A stretch of DNA of 64,000 nt. It comes from Acidimicrobiia bacterium. GTDB taxonomy: Bacteria; Actinomycetota; Acidimicrobiia; Acidimicrobiales; MedAcidi-G1. Under the pieces are notes generated by a model. The model was not told where the DNA came from. It made no database searches and saw only the letters and a program-made list of their open reading frames with translations. Positions 46,151 through 53,664 of the stretch are shown piece after piece; positions within the stretch are counted from its first letter, which is position 1; each line of letters begins with the position of its first letter. A program made the translations under genes and the position numbers. The stretch is from contig DUCC01000034.1 in the NCBI GenBank assembly GCA_012959995.1, positions 1 through 64,000 of the forward strand, given 5' to 3'.

Positions 46151-47971
46151 ATGAATAAATTAACCAGAAAGCGGGGATCAGCTATGCGTTTGATGGCTGT
46201 TCTTCTGGCTGCCGTAATGGTAGCTACTGCTTGTGGCAGCGATAGCGGCGGCGATGCCGCACCTGTTGCTACCACGGCAGCACCGGATGCGACGGAAACT
46301 ACCGCTGCACCAACTACTGCCACACCAACCACGGAGGCGCCAACTACTACGGCTACACCAACCACCACCACCGAAGCACCCCCTGTGGGGCCTGCTCAAG
46401 GCGGCGATGCTAGCGTAGGTCTTGAAGCTGAAGCTGTTGGCTTGCGCCCTTGGGAAGACGCTTGTTCTTCCCCTTGCTACAACATGCTGGCCGCGGTATT
46501 CGACAAACTGTTTGAACAATATGCCGACGGAAGCTACGGACCTTTCTTAGCTGAGAGCATTTCTTCGAATGATGATTTCTCCGTTTGGACCATGAACTTG
46601 CGTCCTGGCGTATTGTTCCATGATGGCACCGAACTGACGGCTCAAACTATTGCTGACATGTTTGTTGTTCAACAAACTGGTGCGCAATCTGCCGGAATCA
46701 TCGGTTCATCTAAATTGGTAAGCGTCGAAGCTACCGGCGACCTTGAGGTGACTTACACCTTGAGCGGAACCAACGCTGTTTTCACTGCTAACCTTTCTCG
46801 TGCTCAAATTGGCATGGTGTTTGCTCCTTCTACTGGTGCAGACGAAGATGCTCTTGCCGCAGCGGCCAATGCCCCAATCGGCACCGGCCCCTTCATGGTT
46901 GACAACCGAGACGTAGACAACAAGACCGTCATGGTTCGCAACCCGAACTACTGGATGTCTGACTCTTTCGGCACACAATTGCCTTACTTAGACTCCGTTA
47001 CCTTCCACCCAATCCCTGACGAAGGCACCCGCTTGTCTTCCTTGGCTTCGGGCACGGTAACTGCCATGCAGAGTTTGCGTCAAGCAAGCATTCGTGACGC
47101 TCGAAACACCGACGGGCTTTGGTTGTTTGAACACCAAGGCAACAACGCCGGTGGCGGTATGTTCAACGTGACCATTGCGCCATACGACGATACGCGAGTA
47201 CGTCGTGGCTTGATGCACATGAACAACCAAGATGCAGTCATTGAAGCCTTGGGCGGTAAGGGAATTTCTACTGGTGCCACGCAATTCTTTGCGCCCGACA
47301 GCCCCTTCTACTCACAAGCAGTAGCAGACGCTTATCCAGCGTTTGATGTGGCTGCCGGTGTTGCCTTGGTAACCGAGTACATCAACGATCCAGCACGTTC
47401 TGATGGCCGTGCCGTTGGCGAAAACATTGAAGTTGAGTTGAGTTGCCCACCTGACCCAACTTTGATCGCCGGTATGCAGGTAATCCAAGCAATTATGGAA
47501 TCAACTGGGCTCGTTGACGTAAACATGAGCAACTTCGACCAAGCCACCCACATTGGGATGGCCGTTGGTGGTGCAGATGGAACCTTTATCGGTACCCACC
47601 ACATGCACTGCTGGCGTTGGGGAAGTGAAGACGACCCAGCAGCCGGAATGCTTTCTGGCTTTGGCGACCCGTCAAACCTTGCTGTAGGTGCCTTGAACTT
47701 CTCTAACTGGTACAACGAAGAGGCTTACGGTTACTTGGTTGAAGCCTCGTTGACCGATGACGTGCCAACTCGTGCTGCTCTCTATGAGAAGTTCGGTTTG
47801 ATCATGAACGACGAAAACCCAATTTGGTTCTCTGGTGGAACGGCGACCGTTATCGCAACCGCTGAAGGTCTCGGGGGTCTTGACTCTTGGGAGATGCCAG
47901 ACGGTGAAGCCGGTATTGGTCACCCAGCAGCTGAAGGCCGTTGGGCCCAAGCTTATTGGGCAGCTGAATAG
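46151..47971 (+). CDS. Peptide ABC transporter solute-binding lipoprotein (SBP family 5)
   Basis: 606 aa. ATG 46151 is chosen because GGAGGGG lies just upstream; the ATG at 46136 overlaps that site. Lipobox VATAC, then a Thr/Ala/Pro stalk (about 28-78), then the binding-protein fold with YADGSYGPFLAESI, WTMNLRPGVLFHDGTELTAQ and PNYW. Delivers peptides or related solutes to the permease pair. Probably the most abundant product of the operon given the strong hairpin after it. Confidence 0.92.
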   Translation: MNKLTRKRGSAMRLMAVLLAAVMVATACGSDSGGDAAPVATTAAPDATETTAAPTTATPTTEAPTTTATPTTTTEAPPVGPAQGGDASVGLEAEAVGLRPWEDACSSPCYNMLAAVFDKLFEQYADGSYGPFLAESISSNDDFSVWTMNLRPGVLFHDGTELTAQTIADMFVVQQTGAQSAGIIGSSKLVSVEATGDLEVTYTLSGTNAVFTANLSRAQIGMVFAPSTGADEDALAAAANAPIGTGPFMVDNRDVDNKTVMVRNPNYWMSDSFGTQLPYLDSVTFHPIPDEGTRLSSLASGTVTAMQSLRQASIRDARNTDGLWLFEHQGNNAGGGMFNVTIAPYDDTRVRRGLMHMNNQDAVIEALGGKGISTGATQFFAPDSPFYSQAVADAYPAFDVAAGVALVTEYINDPARSDGRAVGENIEVELSCPPDPTLIAGMQVIQAIMESTGLVDVNMSNFDQATHIGMAVGGADGTFIGTHHMHCWRWGSEDDPAAGMLSGFGDPSNLAVGALNFSNWYNEEAYGYLVEASLTDDVPTRAALYEKFGLIMNDENPIWFSGGTATVIATAEGLGGLDSWEMPDGEAGIGHPAAEGRWAQAYWAAE

Positions 47972-47982
47972 AGCTAGCCATT

Positions 47983-48033
47983 AATTAAGCATTGGGTGGG
48001 GTGAGGAAACTCACCCCACCCATGTGCTTAATT
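47983..48033 (+). promoter_or_regulatory. Large hairpin between binding protein and permease genes
   Basis: A 12-bp perfect inner stem (TGGGTGGGGTGA with GGAAAC loop) is extended by a 9-bp outer stem (AATTAAGCA/TGCTTAATT) across a small internal loop. No T-tract follows. Such structures stabilise the upstream mRNA or partly terminate, so that binding protein exceeds permease. Confidence 0.7.
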
Positions 48034-48070
48034 GTTTCAGTTACTTTTTATTTATCGAAGGGTTTTATTC

Positions 48071-49024
48071 GTGGGAAAGATGCTTGCAGTCCGGTTTGTC
48101 CGGTTGGTAGCCACTATTTTGGCCGTATCTTTTTTGACTTTCTTGATGGTCAATTTGCTCCCCGGGGACCCCATTAATGCTCTTATCCCACCAGAGGCCC
48201 AAAATAATCAAGAGTTTGTTGAACAACTTCGAGAAGAATTCGGCCTCAATGACCCCATGTTGGTGCGTTATGCCAACTGGCTTGGTGACGCCGTTACTGG
48301 AGATTTAGGTAAGTCGGTTATTACCTCGCAACCGGTAGCGGGGGAAATTTGGCGCCGCTTACCCATTACGGCAGAGTTAGCCATTGTCGCCGTTGGTTTT
48401 TCACTTTTGATTGCCATTCCTCTCGGCACCCTGTCTGCTTACAAGCAGGGGAAAAGAGTTGATCAGGGCATTTCTGCGGTGGCCCAAGTGTCATTAAGTA
48501 TTCCGAACTTTGTTCTGGGCCTCTTGCTTATTTATTTGTTTGCCATGAAACTCCAGTGGCTACCTGCTACCGGATGGACACGCCTAACGGAAAGCGTGTC
48601 TGGCAATATCAAGTCAGTTCTTTTGCCGGCCATGTCTTTGGCCCTAGCGGAAATAGCGGTTTATACCCGGGTGGTGCGTTCTGACATGATCTCTACCTTG
48701 CAAGAAGATTACGTACTTTCGGCCCGAGCAAAGGGGTTAAAAGACCGGTTCATTTTGCTTCGCCACGCCCTCCGCCCGAGTTCGCTGACTTTGATTACGG
48801 TGGTTGGCTTGAACGTGGGGGCCCTTATCGGCGGCACGGTGGTCATGGAAGTTTTGTTCGCTATTCCTGGTTTAGGTAAGCGCTTACTTGATGCCATTTA
48901 CCAAAGAGATTTTTTGATGGTGCAAGGTATCACTGTTTTTGTGGCCGTGGTGTACGTGACTATCAATACCTTGGTGGACATTATTTATATGCTGGTTGAC
49001 CCTCGAATTCGAAAGAAGGTCTGA
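48071..49024 (+). CDS. Peptide ABC transporter permease, DppB-like
   Basis: About 317 aa from GTG 48071; ATG 48080 is an alternative with GGGAAAG before it. Six hydrophobic segments and the DppB landmarks LLPGDPINAL and REEFGLNDP near the start are present. The EAA loop (DYVLSARAKGLKDRFILLRHALRPS) contacts the ATPases. Its last base overlaps the next permease start region (TGATG). Confidence 0.92.
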   Translation: MGKMLAVRFVRLVATILAVSFLTFLMVNLLPGDPINALIPPEAQNNQEFVEQLREEFGLNDPMLVRYANWLGDAVTGDLGKSVITSQPVAGEIWRRLPITAELAIVAVGFSLLIAIPLGTLSAYKQGKRVDQGISAVAQVSLSIPNFVLGLLLIYLFAMKLQWLPATGWTRLTESVSGNIKSVLLPAMSLALAEIAVYTRVVRSDMISTLQEDYVLSARAKGLKDRFILLRHALRPSSLTLITVVGLNVGALIGGTVVMEVLFAIPGLGKRLLDAIYQRDFLMVQGITVFVAVVYVTINTLVDIIYMLVDPRIRKKV

Positions 49025-49908
49025 TGTCCTCCCCTTCCTCTTCACCTTCACGTTTTCGTATGGTATTCCGGGTTTTCTGGGCTATGCCGATTGTGACCAA
49101 ACTCTGCACTTTTTGGTTAACCACTATCATTTTGACGGCTGTTTTCGCTGACCTCATCCCAAAATTAGCTGATCCCAATTATCAAGGTTTCTTGTTTGGA
49201 ACCGATGTGACCAACGACGGACAATCTTGGCATCACTGGTTGGGTACAGATAACACAAGCCGTGATATTTTGTCTCGATTAATTTATGGCACCCGAGTGT
49301 CGCTCACCGTGGCGGTCACTGCGGTAGCTTTCGGCACATTTTTCGGTGGGCTATTAGGTTCATTCGTGGGTTATGTGCGAGGCCGCCGTGAGGCGGCCAT
49401 CATGGCCACCATTGATGTTATTTTGGCCTTTCCTGCCCTGGTGTTGCTGCTCACTGTGGTGACCTTGCTGGAAAAACGGGATCTTCTTGTTATCTCTTTG
49501 GTAGTGGGCGTGTTGGCTATTCCTCGCTATGCCCGAGTGGCTCGTGCCAACGCTTTGGCAGTAAGCCGTCGAGAGTTTGTGGCTGCGGCTCGTGCTATTG
49601 GTACAAAAGATCGAACAATTTTGTGGCGTGAGGTTGTCCCTAACGTGATGCCTACAGTTTTTGCTTACGCTTTGGTAGCTGCTGCGGTGACGGTAGTCCT
49701 AGAAGGAACGCTGGCTTTTCTTGGCTTAAGTGTTGAGCCCCCTACCTCTTCTTGGGGCGTCATGATCAACTCTTCTCGTGCCGACTTACGTATCAATATT
49801 TGGCCGGTGATATGGCCTTCGTTGATGCTGGTATTTACGGTGTATTCGTTGAATAATGTGGGCGACTGGTTCCGCATTCGCACTGCTCATAAAGCGGCAG
49901 CACTTTAA
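49024..49908 (+). CDS. Peptide ABC transporter permease, DppC-like
   Basis: 294 aa. Six-helix permease with the EAA loop EFVAAARAIGTKDRTILWREVVPNVMP and the DppC-type GTDNTSRDILSRLIYGTR motif. Completes the importer encoded by five genes in the order D-F-A-B-C. Confidence 0.92.
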   Translation: MSSPSSSPSRFRMVFRVFWAMPIVTKLCTFWLTTIILTAVFADLIPKLADPNYQGFLFGTDVTNDGQSWHHWLGTDNTSRDILSRLIYGTRVSLTVAVTAVAFGTFFGGLLGSFVGYVRGRREAAIMATIDVILAFPALVLLLTVVTLLEKRDLLVISLVVGVLAIPRYARVARANALAVSRREFVAAARAIGTKDRTILWREVVPNVMPTVFAYALVAAAVTVVLEGTLAFLGLSVEPPTSSWGVMINSSRADLRINIWPVIWPSLMLVFTVYSLNNVGDWFRIRTAHKAAAL

Positions 49909-49923
49909 AGTGTTCTTGTAACT

Positions 49924-50844
49924 TTACTGAGCGGCTAATACGGCGGCCGCCACCACAACATCTTCAACGGCTAAACCCACTGATTTAAACAAGGTGATTT
50001 GATCGTTATTCTGACGCCCTACTTGGCCGGTCGTTAATTCAGCGAGGTCGCCAGCAATCTGATCAAATGACCAAGACCCAGTTGCCGCGGCTATTAATTC
50101 TCCTGCTTCAACCTGGGCGGCTTCTCGTTCGTCAACATAAACGGATGCGGTAGCAATTAAGTCAACGTCAACTTCGCGCCGAGCCGCTGAGTATGACCCC
50201 ACTAAGTTGATATGCGCTCCTGGCTTGACCGATGCGGTGGGAATCACCGGATTAACAGATGAGGTGCAGCCGCAAATAATGTCAGCAGTGGCGGTTTGTG
50301 CGGCGGGGGCGGTCAGCAGTTGATAACTGTCTTGGGCGAAACGGGTGACGAAGGCTTCGCTGGCGGCAGGCGTTCGTCCGGTCACCCAAATGGTGTCTAT
50401 TGCGTGGCAAACACTCAACATGGCTTCGAGGTGCCCGACGGCTTGAATGCCCGTGCCAAAGATCCCCAATGTGGTGGCGTCGGGTTGAGCCAAGATTTGG
50501 GTGGCAACACCGGAGGCTGCGGGGGTCCGGAGGGCGGTGAGAGCGGACCCATCAAAGGTGGCGAGGGGTTGCCCGGTTTGGCGGTCGCAGAGCAAGTAGT
50601 GGGCGTGGATAAGTGGCAGTCCTTTGGCAGGGTTGTCGCTGACCACGGTCACGGTTTTTATGCCAATCCCTTGTGGGGTTATGGCGGGCATGAGGAGTAG
50701 ATCGTCGGCGGGCCCGAGAGGTATTTGGGTGCGGGGATGGAGGGGGCCAAGGTTTTGAAAGGTTTGGTGAAGTGCGGTGATGGCATCGCTCATGCTGACC
50801 GCTTGGGTGATGGCTTGGGCATCAAAGTGGGGGAGGTTGTTCAT
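49924..50844 (-). CDS. Ornithine cyclodeaminase / mu-crystallin family protein
   Basis: 306 aa. Rossmann motif GIFGTGIQAVGHLEAM, the GSALTALRTPAASG segment and a C-terminal GLAVEDVVVAAA are typical. The family includes delta-1-pyrroline-2-carboxylate reductases of hydroxyproline breakdown, ornithine cyclodeaminase and alanine dehydrogenase. The neighbouring proline-racemase-family gene, with a 4-base start/stop overlap, favours the reductase role (inference). Confidence 0.88.
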   Translation of the reverse strand: MNNLPHFDAQAITQAVSMSDAITALHQTFQNLGPLHPRTQIPLGPADDLLLMPAITPQGIGIKTVTVVSDNPAKGLPLIHAHYLLCDRQTGQPLATFDGSALTALRTPAASGVATQILAQPDATTLGIFGTGIQAVGHLEAMLSVCHAIDTIWVTGRTPAASEAFVTRFAQDSYQLLTAPAAQTATADIICGCTSSVNPVIPTASVKPGAHINLVGSYSAARREVDVDLIATASVYVDEREAAQVEAGELIAAATGSWSFDQIAGDLAELTTGQVGRQNNDQITLFKSVGLAVEDVVVAAAVLAAQ

Positions 50845-51827
50845 CGCAGTTGAAATCCTAAGTTGAGGGCGTCGCGGGGGTCAAGGGTAAAGGTGGTGGT
50901 GGCGTAGTGGTGGGCGGAGCCTTCAACGGTGGTGAGGACCCCGGCGGCGTCTTCGGCGATGATACGGCCAGTGAACTGTCCCCCAGCCACCCCTTGGTTA
51001 ATAAAGGTGTCCCCGGTGTTGAGTGACCCTTGGTGGTGGAGGAGGGCGAGGCGTGAGGAGGTTCCTGATCCGCAGGGTGACCGGTCTATTTGACCGTCGG
51101 CAAATATGGTGACATTGTGCTGATGAAGGGGATCATGGCTAAGGGTTTCAAAAAATATTGTGCCGTACAGCCCAGATAGCCGCTGGTCCTGTGGGTGGTC
51201 TACCGCGGGGTGGGTGTTTAGGTGGGTTTTTATTTCTCGTCCTAGTGATATCAGAGCATCAAGGTGGGCGGCTTCCGGGGAGAGCGTGAGGTCGGTGGTG
51301 TCTACGGAGGCGTAATAAGCCCCACCAAAAGCGATGTGGGCGGTGAGGGGCCCTTGGCTGGTGGGAACGGTTAGGTCGGTTGTGCTGACGAAGGAGGGCA
51401 CGTTGGTGAAACATACGGAAGCCACTCGGTCATTTTGGTAGGTAACGGTGGCGTGGAGCCGTCCGGAGGGAACATCAACCACTACTTGGGTTTGCCCGGC
51501 GGGAAGCACGCCGGTTTCGATGGCCCAGGTAACGAGGGCAATGGTGCCGTGGCCACAGGCAGTGGAAAATCCGTCTTTGTGAAAAAACACCACGCCGAGG
51601 TCGCCCTCGGTGTCGTTGGGGGGTACGACGAACCCGCCGTACATGTCGGCGTGGCCGCGTGGTTCGTTAATTAAGAATTGGCGAAGGTCGTCAAGGTTTT
51701 CTTGTGCCCAACTTCGCCGATCTAAAACAGTGGTTCCTTCCATGGGCCCAACATCCAAAATCCGAAAAGGCTCCCCCGCAGTGTGATAATCCACACTGGT
51801 TAAGGCTCTTTCATTCCAATTTTCCAT
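50841..51827 (-). CDS. Proline racemase / hydroxyproline epimerase family protein
   Basis: 328 aa. Both catalytic positions hold Cys: TACGHGTIAL near residue 92 and SPCGSGTSS near 234. Two Cys indicate a racemase or epimerase (proline racemase or 4-hydroxyproline 2-epimerase). The trans-3-hydroxyproline dehydratase branch replaces one of them. With the coupled OCD-family gene, it fits imino-acid catabolism. First gene of a two-gene leftward operon. Confidence 0.88.
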   Translation of the reverse strand: MENWNERALTSVDYHTAGEPFRILDVGPMEGTTVLDRRSWAQENLDDLRQFLINEPRGHADMYGGFVVPPNDTEGDLGVVFFHKDGFSTACGHGTIALVTWAIETGVLPAGQTQVVVDVPSGRLHATVTYQNDRVASVCFTNVPSFVSTTDLTVPTSQGPLTAHIAFGGAYYASVDTTDLTLSPEAAHLDALISLGREIKTHLNTHPAVDHPQDQRLSGLYGTIFFETLSHDPLHQHNVTIFADGQIDRSPCGSGTSSRLALLHHQGSLNTGDTFINQGVAGGQFTGRIIAEDAAGVLTTVEGSAHHYATTTFTLDPRDALNLGFQLR

Positions 51828-51870
51828 GCCCCCACCCTACCCACCAGATGAAACATGGGGGAGGGGAGGT

Positions 51871-51944
51871 TGGAGCGGGTGAGGAGAATCGAACTCCCGT
51901 CATCAGCTTGGGAAGCTGGGGTTCTACCATTGAACTACACCCGC
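51871..51944 (-). tRNA. tRNA-Gly (CCC anticodon)
   Basis: On the minus strand GCGGGTG pairs with CACCCGC, discriminator T, and CCA is encoded (51873-51871). The D-arm is GTTC...GAAC, the T-loop TTCGATT and the anticodon loop TTCCCAA, giving CCC. The pair at 27-43 is a C-A mismatch; the other anticodon-stem pairs are intact. Confidence 0.93.
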
Positions 51945-52026
51945 GTGCCGGGTCATCGTAGCGATGGGTCCGGTATTCCCCACAGGGGAATGATGATCTA
52001 CACTGAGAATCAACCGAAGAGACATT

Positions 52027-52500
52027 GTGACTGCACCCCATCGCCCACTACGTACAGAGGTAGTGCCAGAAATCTGTGTAGAAGGCGCCGTAGAAGCCAT
52101 TGCTTTTCATGTAAAGGCCTTCGGGGCTGAAGAAATGTTTACCCACGCCCTTGATGATGGGCGAGTACTTCACGCTGAAATTTCTTTCGACGGGTTCGTA
52201 ATTTTTGTGGTCGATGATTTTCCAGAAATGAACAACGGCGTCGGTTCATCACCAAAAGCCATCGGCGGTTCTCCCCTTGTTTTGCATCGTGATGTGGTTG
52301 ACGTTGATGCGGCCACCCAACAAGCTGTAGCAGCGGGAGCTACCCTAGATTTTGGCTCGGAAGACATGTTTTAGGGAGACCGCTATGCTCGTCTCACCGA
52401 CCCCTTCGGTCACCGCTGGCCATTAGCTACCCCCGGACCAGGCCCCGATGCCGAAGCTACCGCTAACGCAGAAAAGGAATTCGAAACCCCTAATGACTGA
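52027..52500 (+). pseudogene. VOC / glyoxalase-fold protein interrupted by an in-frame amber codon
   Basis: Starts at GTG 52027. The frame encodes a PhnB-like VOC protein (EAIAFHVKAFGAEEMFTH ... LVLHRDVVDVDAATQQAVAAGA). It meets TAG at 52372-52374, right after DMF. Past the TAG the same frame reads GDRYARLTDPFGHRWPLAT, the conserved C-terminal block of the family, to a TGA at 52500. Family members have Trp (TGG) at that position (DQFWGDRYG), so this is a one-base TGG-to-TAG change. It may be a genuine nonsense mutation, a population variant or a base-call error. The next gene starts 8 bases inside this frame, which shows the original gene ran full length. Confidence 0.85.
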
Positions 52501-53071
52501 AATACAAAATCCACCACGCGCGTCGTTTGCCTCTTTTGAAGAGTCAACCAAAGAAGACTGGGCGCTTATCATGGGCCAGCGCGGTGAACTCGAAGCCAGC
52601 CTGCCCGCTCGAGTTATGGAACAAATGGAACACCTCCACAACGACTACGGCGGTTTCCCAATCGATCGCCTAGAGCACAGTGTGCAATCAGCCACCCGAG
52701 CCGAACGAGATGGCCGCGACGACGAGTACGTGCTTTGCGCTTTATTGCACGACATCGGCGACCCATTGGCGCCCTACAACCACCCAGATGTGGCCGCCGC
52801 TATTTTGAGGCCGTTTGTATCGGAGGCCAATCACTGGATGGTGCAACAGCACGGGATTTTTCAGGGCTACTACTTTTGGCATCATCTCGGCATGGACCGC
52901 AACACCCGAGATCGTTTTACCGGTCACCAATATTACGACTACTGCGAAGAATTTTGTGCACTTTATGATGGCCCAGCCTTCGACCCGACCTATGTTTCAA
53001 ACCCGATAGAACACTACGAGCCATTAATTCGGCAGTTCTTGGGCGCTAATCCCACCAGCCTCCAACATTGA
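52493..53071 (+). CDS. HD-domain metal-dependent protein
   Basis: 192 aa from ATG 52493. Conserved metal ligands follow the HD pattern: H in LEHSVQSA, HD in ALLHDIGDPLAPYNH, H in VQQHGIFQGYYFWHH and a later acidic or His ligand. The layout resembles the PhnZ / myo-inositol-oxygenase-like HD proteins, some of which are diiron oxygenases rather than phosphohydrolases. Substrate unknown. Coupled to the upstream VOC frame. Confidence 0.8.
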   Translation: MTEIQNPPRASFASFEESTKEDWALIMGQRGELEASLPARVMEQMEHLHNDYGGFPIDRLEHSVQSATRAERDGRDDEYVLCALLHDIGDPLAPYNHPDVAAAILRPFVSEANHWMVQQHGIFQGYYFWHHLGMDRNTRDRFTGHQYYDYCEEFCALYDGPAFDPTYVSNPIEHYEPLIRQFLGANPTSLQH

Positions 53072-53090
53072 CCTTTAGGATTCACTCTGC

Positions 53091-53657
53091 ATGATTCTTT
53101 CAGACCGTTCCATTCGAGAAGCCATCGCCGCTGGGCGCATTATCGTTGAGCCCTTTGACGATTCCTGTGTGCAGCCGTCCTCGGTTGACCTGCACCTCGA
53201 CCACCGTTTCTTAGTTTTTCGTAACCACACCATGGGTCTCATCGACGTGAAAGAAGACCTCACCACACTGACCGAACAGGTTGAAGCCACCGACCACGAC
53301 CCGTTTATCTTGCACCCCGGAGAATTCGTTTTGGGGTCCACTTCAGAACGGATTGCCGTGCCAAACGATTTAGTAGCTCGCCTAGAAGGAAAGTCCAGCC
53401 TCGGGCGACTGGGGCTCCTCATTCATTCCACTGCCGGGTATGTAGACGCTGGCTGGGATGGCCAACTCACTTTGGAGCTTTCCAACGTCGCTAGTTTGCC
53501 TATCACCCTTTACCCGGGCATGAAGATCGGCCAGATTTCGTTTGTGCAAATGACCACAGCTGCCGACAACCCTTATGGGGCGTCCAGCCTGGGCTCAAAA
53601 TACCGAGGTCAAGAAGGCCCTCGACCGAGTCGATATTGGGAAAACTTCAACGATTGA
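53091..53657 (+). CDS. dcd: dCTP deaminase (possibly bifunctional dCTP deaminase/dUTPase)
   Basis: 188 aa. MILSDRSIREAI at the start, QPSSVDLHLDHRF, the catalytic region EGKSSLGRLGLLIHSTAGYVDAGWDGQLTLEL and the C-terminal YRGQEGPRPSR are typical. Actinobacterial enzymes of this type turn dCTP directly into dUMP; that is likely but unproven here. Confidence 0.95.
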   Translation: MILSDRSIREAIAAGRIIVEPFDDSCVQPSSVDLHLDHRFLVFRNHTMGLIDVKEDLTTLTEQVEATDHDPFILHPGEFVLGSTSERIAVPNDLVARLEGKSSLGRLGLLIHSTAGYVDAGWDGQLTLELSNVASLPITLYPGMKIGQISFVQMTTAADNPYGASSLGSKYRGQEGPRPSRYWENFND

Positions 53658-53664
53658 TTTTCTG

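Noticed and set aside
51855-52130. Open frame covering tRNA-Gly
   Set aside because: Its sequence (RIELPSSAWEAGVLPLNYTR) is the antisense translation of the tRNA.
52372-52374. Programmed readthrough or pyrrolysine at the VOC amber codon
   Set aside because: No pyrrolysine genes or readthrough context are visible, and Trp at this position in the family explains it as a simple TGG-to-TAG change.
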